A stretch of 64,000 nt of DNA from Thermoguttaceae bacterium (GTDB lineage: Bacteria; Planctomycetota; Planctomycetia; Pirellulales; Thermoguttaceae). Both the position numbers and the translations under genes were made by a program. The notes under the pieces are model-generated. The model did no database searches, was not told where the DNA came from, and saw only the letters and a program-made list of their open reading frames with translations. The first letter of the stretch is position 1. Every line of letters starts with the position of its first letter. Shown piece after piece: positions 30,231 through 39,612 of this stretch. The stretch covers positions 32,255 through 96,254 of the forward strand of contig JAFSMW010000041.1 of assembly GCA_017447745.1 (NCBI GenBank), given 5' to 3'.

Positions 30231-30514
30231 AACCGCGTAGCGGTTCAATATTTCTAGCCGTGGGTTTTAACCCACGGACGGCGGAAAACGAATGAAAAGA
30301 ATATCGTCAAATAACCTTTTCCTTTCGTCCTCGAAGGAGGACGGGAGGAAAAGGAACTGTAACGATTAAGCGGTCCTGCCGATACCACTTGCTTGAACCC
30401 GGCTCGCGGCAGTCCCCTGCCACACAACCGCGAAGCGGTTCAATAATTTTAGCCGTGAGGGAAATCCCACGGAAGCAAGCGTCTCAATAACTCACAACCT
30501 AAACAGAGGTATAA
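30231..30514. repeat. Intergenic palindromic repeats
   Basis: Holds two ACCGCG(T/A)AGCGGTTCAATA units (30231-30250 and 30428-30445), two GCCGTGGGTTTTAACCCACGG-type palindromes (30257-30278 and 30452-30472), a strong hairpin with CCTTTTCCT/AGGAAAAGG arms and an inner CGTCCT/AGGACG stem (30315-30354), and a CGGCTCGCGGCAGTCCCCTG unit (30399-30419). No gene. Confidence 0.7.
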
Positions 30515-32041
30515 ATGGATTCCTTTAATAATTTATTTTCAAGAATAATAAACCCTGAGAATGAAATCATAACCTTTGCCGCTCAACAGGGCGATGCTGA
30601 TGCTCAGTATCTTTTAGGTCTATTCTTTTTTAAAGGTGAAGAGTGCGTTCCGAATTTCAAAGAGGCTGTAAAGTGGTTCCGCAAAGCTGCAGAGCAAGGA
30701 CATTCGGATGCTCAGAATAATCTTGGCGTTTGTTATTCTAATGGCGACGGCGTTTCTCAAAATTTTAAAGAGGCTATAAAGTGGTATCGTAAAGCTGCTG
30801 AACAGGGAAATGTAAGCGCTCAACTCAATCTCGCCATTTGTTATACGGATGATCAAAACGTTATTCCTGATTATCAAGAAGCGGTAAAATGGTATCGCAA
30901 AGCAGCTCAACAGGGACATCCCGACGCACAATTTCGTCTTGGTCTTTGTTATGCTAACGGCGATGGCGTCTCTAAAGATGGTAAAGAAGCTGTAAAGTGG
31001 TTTCGTAAAGCGGCTGATCAGGGACTGGATGATGCACAATTCTACCTTGGATTATGTTATGATAACAAAAAGAATGCAAGCGATAAAGATTATGAAGAAG
31101 CGGTAAAATGGTATCGCAAAGCGGCGGAGCAGGGGCATGGACAGGCTCAACTCAATCTTGCCAGTTGTTATGCTGATGTTTCGTTAAGCGTTCATAATTA
31201 CCATGAAGCGGCAAAATGGTACCGCGAAGCGGCTAAACAAGGGATTGTAGAGGCGCAGTATAATCTTGGCGTTTGCTATATTTTTGGCTATGGAGTTACT
31301 CCCAATCAGAAAGAAGCTGCAAAATGGTTTCGCGAAGCGGCTGAGCAAGGGTTTGCCGAGGCACAAAACTGCCTTGCTAAATGCTATTATGACGGCGAAG
31401 GCGTTAAACAAAATTATAAAGAAGCCGCGGCATGGTACCGTAAAGCGGCTGAACAAGGACATGCCATAGCTCAATTTAATCTTGCCGGTTGCTATTATAG
31501 CGGCATAGGAATTGCTCAAAATAATGAAGAGGCGATAAAATGGTGGCATAAAGCGGCTGAGCAAGGACATGCTACAGCGCAATTCAATCTTGGTAACAGT
31601 TATTACAGAGGCGAAGGCGTTACTCAGAATTTTGAAGAAGCGGTAGAATGGTATTACAAAGCGGCTCAACAAGAGCTGCCAGAGGCGCAATTCTGCCTTG
31701 GCAATTGCTATTACTATGGCGAAGGCGTTAAGCAAAATTATAAAGAAGCGGCAAAGTTGTATCGTAATGCGGCTCAACAGGGGTTTGCAGAAGCGCAATA
31801 TAGTCTTGGCAATTGTTATCATGACGGCGAAGGCGTTAAGCAAAATTATAAAGAAGCGGCTAAATGGTGGCGAAAAGCGGCTCAGCAGGGTCTGACAGAT
31901 GCTCAATTCAATTTAGGAGTTTCTTATCTCAAAGGCGAAGGCGTTAAACAAAGTAAGTTAGAGGCGTTAAGATGGCTTTTTCAAGCAGCCATTCATGGAG
32001 ATGACAAAGCTGCTGAAATAATAAAAGTTCTTGATAAATAG
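30515..32041 (+). CDS. Sel1-repeat (SLR) protein 1
   Basis: 508 aa, made almost entirely of about 13 Sel1-like repeats of 36 residues (consensus around A-x-W-Y/F-R-K-A-A-E-Q-G-H-x-x-A-Q-x-x-L-G-x-C-Y-x-x-G-x-G-V). These alpha/alpha repeats form a solenoid that binds partner proteins. No signal peptide or membrane helix, so it should be cytoplasmic. Ribosome binding site AGAGGT 6 nt before the ATG. It is followed after 8 bp by a second SLR gene, clearly an operon. In other bacteria SLR proteins act as adaptors in signalling or stress; no specific role can be read here. Confidence 0.9.
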   Translation: MDSFNNLFSRIINPENEIITFAAQQGDADAQYLLGLFFFKGEECVPNFKEAVKWFRKAAEQGHSDAQNNLGVCYSNGDGVSQNFKEAIKWYRKAAEQGNVSAQLNLAICYTDDQNVIPDYQEAVKWYRKAAQQGHPDAQFRLGLCYANGDGVSKDGKEAVKWFRKAADQGLDDAQFYLGLCYDNKKNASDKDYEEAVKWYRKAAEQGHGQAQLNLASCYADVSLSVHNYHEAAKWYREAAKQGIVEAQYNLGVCYIFGYGVTPNQKEAAKWFREAAEQGFAEAQNCLAKCYYDGEGVKQNYKEAAAWYRKAAEQGHAIAQFNLAGCYYSGIGIAQNNEEAIKWWHKAAEQGHATAQFNLGNSYYRGEGVTQNFEEAVEWYYKAAQQELPEAQFCLGNCYYYGEGVKQNYKEAAKLYRNAAQQGFAEAQYSLGNCYHDGEGVKQNYKEAAKWWRKAAQQGLTDAQFNLGVSYLKGEGVKQSKLEALRWLFQAAIHGDDKAAEIIKVLDK

Positions 32042-32049
32042 GTGAAAAC

Positions 32050-33309
32050 ATGAAATCATTTGACGACATTTTATCGAAAGTAACAGAGACAGACCAGGAT
32101 AACGTTCTCCTTGCGGCTCAGCAAGGAGATGCAGAATCGCAATTCGTTCTCGGCAATAATTATTTTAATGGCGAGGGCGTCAAGCAAGATCATCAAGAGG
32201 CTGCGCTCTGGTGGCGTAAAGCCGCGGAGCAAGGTCATCCCGTAGCTCAGTTCAATATCGGAAGTTGCTATGCTTTCGGAGATGGCATTAAGCAAGATCG
32301 TCAAGAGGCGATGAACTGGTGGCGTAAAGCCGCTGAACAAGGACTGTCACAGGCACAATATATGATTGGTCTGAGCTATGCCGCAGGCGATGGCGTTGAA
32401 CAGGATTATCAAGAAGCGGTTAAATGGCTTCGTAAAGCCGCAGTGCAGAATCATGCCGAGGCGCAATACTATCTTGGCGTCAGTTTTTTTAATGGTCATG
32501 GCGTCAAGCAAGATTATCAAGAGGCGATAAACTGGTGGCGAAAATCGGATCAAAATGGTTATGCGGAAGCTGGTTTTGGTCTTGCGAATTGCTATTTTCA
32601 CGGCAGAGGCGTTAAACGGGATATTAACGAGGCGATACGACTTTTTCGTAAATCCGCTAACGATGGGTTCGTTGAATCCCAGTTCTTTCTTGGCTGTTGC
32701 TATTATCAGGGCGAAGGCGTTAAGCAAGATCGTCAAGAGGCGATAAACTTGTGGCGCAAGGCGGCTGAACAAGGACATGCTCAGGCGCAATTTGAGCTTG
32801 CAGAATGCTATGCAAAAGGCAATGGCGTTAAGAAAAATAACAAAGAAGCGATAAAGTGGTATCGTAAAGCCGCTGAACAAGGACATCCTCAGGCGCAATT
32901 TGAGCTTGGTCGTTATTTTGTCAGTGGTCCGGGACGCGCTCGGAATTATCAAGAAGGGTTTAGTTGGCTTCTTAAAGCCGCCAATCAGGGGTATGCCGAG
33001 GCGCAATACTTTCTTGGCGAATGTTATTTTCACGGCAATGGAGTTGATAAAGACGCTCAAGCTGCGGCGACCTGGTATAAAGCTGCTGCATTACAAGGTC
33101 ATGCTGAGGCGCAACATTCTCTTGGTCTTTGCTATATTTATGGCATGGGCGTTGATAAAGATCCCGAAGAAGGGGTAAAATGGCTTAGTCAATCCGCAAA
33201 TCAAGGGAATTTTGATTCTGTTTTAAGTTTGATGCATGTTCAGGACGAATTGCAGGAAGATGATTCAAAGAAGCAAAAGAAGAATAATAAGAACAAGAAA
33301 GGACAATAG
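32050..33309 (+). CDS. Sel1-repeat (SLR) protein 2
   Basis: 419 aa with about 10 Sel1-like repeats of 36 residues (about residues 20-395) and a short Lys/Asn-rich tail (KKQKKNNKNKKGQ). Paralogous to the upstream SLR gene: both begin with a Phe-Asp/Asn-rich cap (MKSFDDILSKVTE here, MDSFNNLFSRI there) followed by an AAQQGDA phrase. No signal peptide. Ribosome binding site AGGTG. The basic tail could contact nucleic acid or membrane, but that is speculation. The pair is bounded by repeat-filled DNA on both sides. Confidence 0.9.
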   Translation: MKSFDDILSKVTETDQDNVLLAAQQGDAESQFVLGNNYFNGEGVKQDHQEAALWWRKAAEQGHPVAQFNIGSCYAFGDGIKQDRQEAMNWWRKAAEQGLSQAQYMIGLSYAAGDGVEQDYQEAVKWLRKAAVQNHAEAQYYLGVSFFNGHGVKQDYQEAINWWRKSDQNGYAEAGFGLANCYFHGRGVKRDINEAIRLFRKSANDGFVESQFFLGCCYYQGEGVKQDRQEAINLWRKAAEQGHAQAQFELAECYAKGNGVKKNNKEAIKWYRKAAEQGHPQAQFELGRYFVSGPGRARNYQEGFSWLLKAANQGYAEAQYFLGECYFHGNGVDKDAQAAATWYKAAALQGHAEAQHSLGLCYIYGMGVDKDPEEGVKWLSQSANQGNFDSVLSLMHVQDELQEDDSKKQKKNNKNKKGQ

Positions 33310-33750
33310 ACAATTCGGGTTGCGTAAGCGTCTGGAATAAACTCACGCGAAGTTCACGAAGAAATAATCGGCGGACGCTTGCGTTTCGGAGGGTCGACGT
33401 CCGCGTCGACCGCAGGCGTCCTCGCCTGCCAACGGAACAATGACCCGGGGAAAATCTCCAATGTAGCCGAAAACCTTTCCGGATCGCGGACGAAGTCCGC
33501 CGAAGAAATGGAAGACGGTTGGCGAGCCGGGGTGCGTAAGCCCCCGGAATAATATCGAAGCGAACGAAAAATTTCGGAGTGCGAGAGCGCAGCTCTCGCT
33601 TTCGTACTTGACGGCTTGCCGTCAAGAAGTTGATTCGTTTTTCTGTATCAAGCTACGCTTGACGGTTTGAGCGAATCAGATTAAGAAAAAAGCGAGAGTT
33701 CCGCTTACGCTTCCCTCTCGCACTCCGAAAATGTCACATTTGCGTAACGA
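33310..33750. repeat. Intergenic repeats, including a GTCGACGTCCGCGTCGAC unit
   Basis: Contains GGAGGGTCGACGTCCGCGTC with its GGCGTCCTCGCCTGCC tail (33389-33432; inverted copy at 35869-35912), a GAGAGCGCAGCTCTCGC palindrome (33583-33600), a TTGACGGCTTGCCGTCAA palindrome (33607-33625), and the terminator of the second PEP-CTERM gene. No credible gene. Confidence 0.65.
33685..33721 (-). terminator. Terminator of the second PEP-CTERM gene
   Basis: Stem GCGAGAG/CTCTCGC (33692-33698 with 33715-33721); on the minus strand a T run follows (33685-33691). Confidence 0.75.
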
Positions 33751-35400
33751 CTACTTACGAGTTCTTTTCCGAACGTACAGCAGCCCCGCGGCGCCGAGTA
33801 ACAGCAGAGCCCACGTTGACGGTTCAGGAACGCCAGCAGCCGGTTCAGAATAGACGACAGACAAATAGCCTGTACCGGCATTGTACCCAACCAGATCAAA
33901 CATGCTGGACTGGAAAACAAGATTATTCAAATCGAGATCGTTTCCATCGCCGCCTTTAATTCCAGTCGGGAGCAGAATATCCACCTGTTCGCCGTCTTCA
34001 AAGGCGTTATCATAGCTGGAATCCAGCGCGATTTTGATAATAGAACCGTCTTCAAATATCGTGTCGCCTGTAACATTCAGAACGTCAGTCAGAATTGTGT
34101 CGCCTTTTCCAACTTCCAGCCACAGCGTAGCGCCTTCGTCTAAAGTAAAATCGCCTGTCTGATTTAGCATTCCAATCGAATTGCCCGGCGAGAACGTTGC
34201 GCTGTTGTTGATTTCAAGGTCGCCTTTGAAGTATTCTTTCATATCCAACCGACCGGAGGAAACGACTAAACTTTCCACGTCAACAGCATTTTGAACGGCA
34301 TTGATTTGAAGCGTCCCTTCGCCAGTCTTAGTAAGAGTGTATTGTCCGGTAATGCCGCCTGACTGAAGGAGCGTTAAACCGGAAGCAACGTCAATGGTTG
34401 TATTAGCGCCCATCGTTATAGATCCGGTATGTTCCGCTTCAGTCGCTCCATCGCGAGCCGACTGGAAAACAACGTCGCGTTTATCCAGACCGTTCGTCGT
34501 CCAGTTTTTATCGAGCGCAAAAACGTCGGCGTTGGAAATATCGTAATTGTAATTCGCAGACGATTTAACGGTTAAATCAGTATAAAGATTTAAAGCATAG
34601 TCGCCATTCTGCGAAGCGCTCTCAAATTGTATATAATTACCGCTTATATTACGTGTGAACGATGTTATAAACGTATTATTAAGGTATATGTTAAATTCTG
34701 ACGCACCTCCGCTAAAATTAGGAACTGTATACTGAATTTTTACATCTACCCAACCGTTATCTAAAGTTACAGTACCGGTTTTTACACTACTAGCCCCATT
34801 ATAAATACAATAAGCGCCGCCATTACGAAAGTAAATTCCCGCACCATCGCCTGCTGTAATGGTAGAATACTGTTTAGAACTGGATAAACCTACCATTATT
34901 GCTGCCCAAGAATCTACAGAAGCGCTAACATTGTATGCTGGTTTAATTCTAAGATCAATTTCATACAATCGACCTCCTTCTTCAGATGGCGTAGACGTAC
35001 CAAGGTTCGTTCCAAAATCAAATAATGGCGAAACATGGATGTTGTTTTGTGATGAAGCTGCTGCAAGAAGAAGGGAACCTTGTGGATTTTTCACTTGTAC
35101 CTGATTATCACTTTTCTTATTTGAAATGCCATAATTAAGGGACCCGAGTAAACCATCGCCAAAACGACCTTCTGCATTGTTAGACGTATCGTTTATGTTG
35201 GCTCCTGTTTTATTTGCTTTAACCTGATAGTTATCAGAGAAAAATGTGTTAAGAGAATCCCATTCGTCTGCGATTGCAACGCTGCCAAAACTTAAGAATA
35301 AAGCAAAGAATGCAACAAAAAGAATTGCCAAAAGTGCAAATCCGCCGCATGTTAAAATGCGGGGGGGGGGGCAGAATGAGCAGTCTTTAGATTTAGCCAT
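33751..35400 (-). CDS. PEP-CTERM surface protein, phase-on paralog
   Basis: 549 aa. Starts MAKSKDCSFC, then Pro-Pro-Pro from an 11-nt C tract, RILTCGG, and a long hydrophobic signal core ending SVAIADE (about residue 45). Residues ~50-260 form a lectin/glucanase-like beta-sandwich (phrases GSLNYGISNK, GRLYEIDLRIKPAYN and YFRNGGAYCIYNG). Then comes one autotransporter-type beta-helix region (GSITMGANTTIDVASGLTLLQ to TFSPGNSIGMLNQTGDFTLDEGA), and a PEP-CTERM anchor (VPEPS, hydrophobic helix, RKRTRK). Expected to be exported, trimmed by an exosortase and held at the cell surface. Promoter, leader and first codons match those of the gene at 3319-6781. Confidence 0.88.
   Translation of the reverse strand: MAKSKDCSFCPPPRILTCGGFALLAILFVAFFALFLSFGSVAIADEWDSLNTFFSDNYQVKANKTGANINDTSNNAEGRFGDGLLGSLNYGISNKKSDNQVQVKNPQGSLLLAAASSQNNIHVSPLFDFGTNLGTSTPSEEGGRLYEIDLRIKPAYNVSASVDSWAAIMVGLSSSKQYSTITAGDGAGIYFRNGGAYCIYNGASSVKTGTVTLDNGWVDVKIQYTVPNFSGGASEFNIYLNNTFITSFTRNISGNYIQFESASQNGDYALNLYTDLTVKSSANYNYDISNADVFALDKNWTTNGLDKRDVVFQSARDGATEAEHTGSITMGANTTIDVASGLTLLQSGGITGQYTLTKTGEGTLQINAVQNAVDVESLVVSSGRLDMKEYFKGDLEINNSATFSPGNSIGMLNQTGDFTLDEGATLWLEVGKGDTILTDVLNVTGDTIFEDGSIIKIALDSSYDNAFEDGEQVDILLPTGIKGGDGNDLDLNNLVFQSSMFDLVGYNAGTGYLSVVYSEPAAGVPEPSTWALLLLGAAGLLYVRKRTRK
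35361..35371 (-). repeat. Poly-C tract (11 nt) in the signal-peptide codons of the second PEP-CTERM gene
   Basis: Eleven G on the plus strand. In this length the ATG at 35400 is in frame with the whole protein; losing or gaining one or two bases would break it. Confidence 0.85.
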
Positions 35401-35406
35401 TATTTT

Positions 35407-35513
35407 ACTCCTTCTATTTGGGTAAAACTGGTAAACGGTTATTGAAACGACTTTTGCGGCGGAACGCCCGGGCGCAAAATAATATATCGTTTTTCTACAT
35501 CAAAAGTATTATA
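35407..35513 (-). promoter_or_regulatory. Promoter, 5' UTR hairpin and ribosome binding site of the second PEP-CTERM gene
   Basis: -10 TATAAT at 35508-35513, hairpin with TTTTGCG/CGCAAAA ends at 35452-35479, and AGAAGGAGT at 35407-35415. About 180 bp around and upstream of these sites align with 6782-6960, including the AAGCGGTAAATGGGAAA block. Confidence 0.65.
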
Positions 35514-35960
35514 CACTAGATTTAGCAATCGAAAAGCGGTAAATGGGAAAATTTTTGAAAAAAAAGTGAAAAAATTTGAGAAAATGGGGGAAATGAAGTG
35601 GAAAAAGGCAGTAGGCAGTAGGCAATAGACAGTAGGCTCAGGGTGCGAGACGCACGCGAACTCCTCCGCGTCTCCGCGCCTCCGCGTGAGATTTTTCTTT
35701 GGCGGCTGAAACAGCCGCGATCCAGCAGGTCGGAGCGGTTTCGGCAAAAGAAAAAGCGGGAGTTTCCTCCCGCTTTAAGCGTAACTACGTTCGCCGTTGG
35801 CGAACTCCGTTACCGCCTTCCATTTCTTTGCGTTCTTTGCGGCTTAAAATTTTTCGCCTTTCGGCGAATGCAGGCGAGGACGCCTGCGGTCGACGCGGAC
35901 GTCGACCCTCCGTAACGCAAAGCGCTAAACGGAGGGGTTCGACGCCTATCCGAATTCTCG
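35514..35960. repeat. Intergenic repeats upstream of the second PEP-CTERM gene
   Basis: Past the shared leader: an AGGCAGT array (35606-35636) with only the purine arm, a GCGGCTGAAACAGCCGC palindrome (35701-35717), the HzsA-like gene terminator, a GGCGGTAA unit in reverse orientation (35777-35826) and the GGCGAGGACGCCTGCGGTCG unit (35871-35912). No gene. Confidence 0.65.
35755..35774 (-). terminator. Probable terminator of the HzsA-like gene
   Basis: Stem AGCGGGA/TCCCGCT, with a T run following on the minus strand (35750-35754). Same stem as at 3231-3250. It lies about 185 nt past the stop codon, so the assignment is uncertain. Confidence 0.55.
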
Positions 35961-38780
35961 CTAGTTTTCTTTAATTACCATCGGCTCGTCTTCCGGGAAT
36001 TCAAACTGCTGAACTTTGCCGTCCTTGAATTTGACGGTAACTTTGAGCGTTTTGACTGTCTTGTAAATCGGGTCGCCAAACAGGTCGTTGTACTTGCCGA
36101 TGTTGGTGCGTTCGTATCCGGAGAACGCCTGTTTTACCTTGTCGGTAACGTCGACGGTGTTGTCGCCTGCGCCGTAAACGGCAGAGAGAATCTCTGCGTC
36201 AACGGTTGGATTTCCGAACAGTCTGAGCGGAACGCCGGCGACTTTTTCGGAATCGCCGTCCTGGCGAATGTCAAAGCGGTTGATTACCGGGGCGGTGGCA
36301 ACGCGAGGTCGCACCGGCGGAATGTGCGTCGTGGCGTACGTGTCCGGGTCGTACATGGCGCGAATCTCTTCGTCTCCCAGATACGGACCGTTGCAGTCCA
36401 CCCAGGCGATAAGCCGTTCTCTGTCTTCGCCTATTACTTTAACGCCGTGATGTTCGCCGGAGCAGGCGTTGTGAATCAGGAGGCTGACAGGGCTAAAGGC
36501 GGAATACGGCGGCAGCGTCTTGAGGTTTTCCGGGTCGTTCTTATCGTAGCCTTCTACAACAAACAGACCGGCGATGTTGGCGGGGACGTTGTGCGAGTCC
36601 TTTACTTTCGGAACGCTCCAGCCGCATTTGCCGGAAACGAGGGTCAGGTACGGCTCGCAGAACGGGCTGGATTCGCCCGGTCGGGAGATGTTTTCTCTCC
36701 AGCGATGGTTGGACATTCGGCACGTCATATTGAGTTTTTTATAGGCGTCGTTTTCCGGGTCTTGATGGCATTTGCCGCAGTATTTATCCAGAACCGGTTG
36801 AACGAATCGCATGTAAGAAATGGACTCCCCGGTTCCCCAGCTGGGCGGCGTGAGCTTTTGCGGACCTTTTTTCATCGCCATGTTCATGCCCTTGGCGGGA
36901 GAGTTCCCCTTCGTATTGAGGTTGGATTCGTGACAGCCGAAACAGCCGCGAATTTCGCCCGGCATGACGTTGGTAAACGTTCTCATGACGTGTATTGCCA
37001 TGCCGTTTTCGTCCAGCATTTCAAAGTAGACGGACTGTCCGGCGGGCAGTTCAAAGAAAACGCTTCCATCGGGTTCAATCGGAACGGTTCCGAGAATTCT
37101 CTTAACGCCTTCTGCCTGGAAGACGGACACGGCGGGACCGTCGTGCTGAACGGTTTTATGCCACGTCGTATAGGTTTTGGGGTCCATCTGAATAACGCGC
37201 AGCGCCTTGCCTTTTTCTTTCAGCTCGGGCGGGGCGTTGTCGAAAACGTTGTTGGAGTACAGGTATCCGGGTCGCGGCTTGACGCCTTTGCCGATTTCTG
37301 GCCAGTCGACCATGTCCGGCTTGGTAATCGGCACTTGACGCGCTTTGAGCGGCATGGCGTACCAGGCGTTGGAATTCTTCGCTTCGTGAATGAGTTCTTT
37401 GTTGCCGTAGACGTCCTGCAGATACAGCTTGAAGAACCAGCCGTAGTCAGAACCGTTATACAGGCACGTTCCCTTGCGAATCGAAACGAGCATGTATTCT
37501 TCCGACAGCGGGAAGGGGGACTTGAAGGCGTAGAACGCGCCGGACTTGTGATAGTCGTAGCTCGGAGGCGGGTCGTTGGGACCGTTGCCGGGATGAACCG
37601 GCCAGCCGCCGCCCAGTTCCGGCCACGGCGTTTCTCGAGTAATCCATTCCAAGCCGTCCGGGTAGTTCAGACCTTTGGACGGGTCGATGTATCCCAGCGT
37701 GCCGTCAAACCAGGCGTGATGACCAACAGCGGTAAAGACGACTTTATTTGTGCCGGGAATGGCGCGGGCTTCGGTTAAAACGTCCGGCCAGATGGACTGG
37801 TTGCCCCAGAACGTTTGAGCGTTCGTGCCGTCCGGGTTCATTGTCCAGAGGGACTGAACGCGCCAGAGAGCCTTGTCGGTGTATTCCCAGCGGGTGAAAA
37901 TAACTCGACCGTCCGGCAGCATGGAGGGCATGTATTCCGGCTCGCCGTTGGCGGAAATGACGTAGATGTTCTTGCCGTCGGCGTCACAGCGCGACATGGC
38001 GTAAGAGTGCGTCATGGGCATGCAGCGAACGTAGCTGCCCTGTCTGGACGACGCGAAAATGATATGTCCGTCCGGCGAGTAAACCGGGTCGAGGTCGTCG
38101 TAGTCGCCGCGGGTCAGCTGACGAAGATTCGTCCCGTCCACATTGACTTTGTACAGGTGGAACGAACGCTCTCCAACGGGTCGATAGCAGAAGACGATTT
38201 CTTTCCCGTCGAACGACAGGTCAGGGCGCCAGAACGCGCCTTTGAGTTCAGGGACGATGTCCTTTTTGACTTCGCACGGATTAAGACCGACAATCAGCAG
38301 CTGTCCGCCGTCGCAAGCCATGTACCCGTTTCTGTGACGGGCTTCGTGTCCCCATTCGTCGGTCGCGTCGCCCGGCTTTCCTTTCGGATACGGGTTCTGA
38401 ACCATCAAAATGGAATCGAAATCCAACAGCGGGTTGGAAAAGAGAATGTCTCGCTTGACTTTTCGGACTTCAAAATACAAGGCTTTGAAATCCTGACCGG
38501 CAACGTCGAGCTTCTTTTGAAGTTCGTCCAGAGCCGCGACTTTCGCGGACAGATTCGGGGCGTCCGCCATTTTGCCGATGCGATCGGCGGCTTCTTTTGC
38601 CCATTTGATTTCGTCTGCTACCTTTTGAGCGGTAAACTCGCCGCTTGCCTGGAACGTCCAGTCGTCGATTAACTGCTGCTGCGCTTCGGGCGTCAGCTTG
38701 TCGAACGGCTCGTAAGCCGCCCACGCGACCGCCGCTGCAAACGCAACGCACAATCCTGCAATAATCTGTGTAATCTTCAT
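35961..38780 (-). CDS. HzsA-like secreted protein with TolB-type propeller and two c-type haem sites
   Basis: 939 aa from the ATG at 38780, chosen for its GGAG ribosome binding site; the frame opens at 38795. Signal peptide about 1-22 (ends AVAWA). A helical N-terminal region (about 25-120), then a WD40/TolB-like propeller (FWRPDLSFDGKEIVFCYRP, DPVYSPDGHIIFASSRQ and MPDGRVIFTR-type blades, about 180-400), then a beta-rich middle domain, and two CXXCH motifs: CFGCH near 611 and CGKCH near 667. This is the layout of the hydrazine-synthase alpha-subunit-like proteins widespread in planctomycetes. No HzsB or HzsC partner is adjacent and this is probably not an anammox organism, so hydrazine synthesis is not implied; the reaction is unknown. 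Confidence 0.8.
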   Translation of the reverse strand: MKITQIIAGLCVAFAAAVAWAAYEPFDKLTPEAQQQLIDDWTFQASGEFTAQKVADEIKWAKEAADRIGKMADAPNLSAKVAALDELQKKLDVAGQDFKALYFEVRKVKRDILFSNPLLDFDSILMVQNPYPKGKPGDATDEWGHEARHRNGYMACDGGQLLIVGLNPCEVKKDIVPELKGAFWRPDLSFDGKEIVFCYRPVGERSFHLYKVNVDGTNLRQLTRGDYDDLDPVYSPDGHIIFASSRQGSYVRCMPMTHSYAMSRCDADGKNIYVISANGEPEYMPSMLPDGRVIFTRWEYTDKALWRVQSLWTMNPDGTNAQTFWGNQSIWPDVLTEARAIPGTNKVVFTAVGHHAWFDGTLGYIDPSKGLNYPDGLEWITRETPWPELGGGWPVHPGNGPNDPPPSYDYHKSGAFYAFKSPFPLSEEYMLVSIRKGTCLYNGSDYGWFFKLYLQDVYGNKELIHEAKNSNAWYAMPLKARQVPITKPDMVDWPEIGKGVKPRPGYLYSNNVFDNAPPELKEKGKALRVIQMDPKTYTTWHKTVQHDGPAVSVFQAEGVKRILGTVPIEPDGSVFFELPAGQSVYFEMLDENGMAIHVMRTFTNVMPGEIRGCFGCHESNLNTKGNSPAKGMNMAMKKGPQKLTPPSWGTGESISYMRFVQPVLDKYCGKCHQDPENDAYKKLNMTCRMSNHRWRENISRPGESSPFCEPYLTLVSGKCGWSVPKVKDSHNVPANIAGLFVVEGYDKNDPENLKTLPPYSAFSPVSLLIHNACSGEHHGVKVIGEDRERLIAWVDCNGPYLGDEEIRAMYDPDTYATTHIPPVRPRVATAPVINRFDIRQDGDSEKVAGVPLRLFGNPTVDAEILSAVYGAGDNTVDVTDKVKQAFSGYERTNIGKYNDLFGDPIYKTVKTLKVTVKFKDGKVQQFEFPEDEPMVIKEN

Positions 38781-39612
38781 GATGTCTCCTATCAATTAAT
38801 AATAAACTCTTATCAGCAATTAATGCTTTTTGACTTATACTCTAATTTTAATCAAAACGCAGACGAAAGTAAAGTGGGGGGCGAAAGAAAAAAACAATTC
38901 AAACGAATATTTTTCTACAGACAATAAAAAAGGCGGTAAAGAAACAAACGCCAATATTTCCTTACCGTCTTTCATTTTAATACTGAACGGCATTTTCGTT
39001 CAGACTACGCATCGCAGTAATAAAAAGAGTCAAAAAAAGGTCTGGTAACAAGGATTTGAAGAAACGGGAAATCAGTTGCTTAAGTTTTAATGTAGTTCCT
39101 TCAGCATTTACCAGACCAGGAAAACACAACAAAAGTTTGAGGAACAATCAGGTTTTTGCAATTTTTATCCGTGGTTCACAAACCCGGTGAAAAAACATTT
39201 GTGAAAGCAGTTCCTTCAGCATTTGCTTTTGTTGTAGCCTTATATTACGTATTACTGGCTCCGACTGTTATGAAATTATGAGATTTTTTCAAAAATGATT
39301 TCACATAATTTCGTAAATAATTAAATTTAATAAAGTTACATAATTCTGTTATTCTAATATTTTTATAAGATGCCCTAAATGACTGCTTGAGACAGGATCG
39401 CGAGCGTATAGCGTCCCTGTTTTCAAGAGGGCTTTTATAAAATTTGATTTTGAGTATAATAAAATATGGGTGACGAGAGATTGAACCGATTGTCAGGTTT
39501 GCCTGACGACGAAAGCGCCTTTTGGGGTTCGTCTTCGGCGAAAGCGTAACTGCGCTCCCGATGGTCGCTCCGTTACCGCCTTTCATTAATTCCCTATTTC
39601 CTTGCAACTGTC
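38781..39612. other. 832-bp intergenic region with structured repeats
   Basis: Left part AT-rich leader of the HzsA-like gene. A hairpin with AAAGGCGGTAA and TTACCGTCTTTCA arms lies at 38929-38976. A two-hairpin structure sits at 39039-39235 (listed separately). A further GGCGGTAA unit in reverse orientation (39525-39588) runs into a short ATTCCCTATTTCC stretch immediately before the alkaline phosphatase start. The minus-strand frame at 39245-39607 is not credible as protein. Confidence 0.55.
39039..39235. other. Two consecutive stem-loops sharing a 16-nt motif (possible structured RNA)
   Basis: Unit 1: GGTCTGGTAA (39039-39048) pairs with TTACCAGACC (39108-39117). Unit 2: ACAACAAAAG (39126-39135) pairs with CTTTTGTTGT (39226-39235). 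In both units the 3' arm is entered through the identical motif AGTTCCTTCAGCATTT (39094-39109 and 39209-39224). Strand not determined; no open frame. Confidence 0.45.

Noticed and set aside
36324..37778. 484-aa open frame on the plus strand opposite the HzsA-like gene
   Set aside because: Antisense shadow caused by codon bias in the real gene; Arg/Val/Phe-rich and without recognisable motifs.
35961..38780. Interpretation as true hydrazine synthase and anammox metabolism
   Set aside because: Other subunits are missing and related proteins are common in non-anammox planctomycetes.
39245..39607. 120-aa minus-strand frame
   Set aside because: It spans a known repeat unit and an AT-rich stretch; no ribosome binding site and no protein-like composition.
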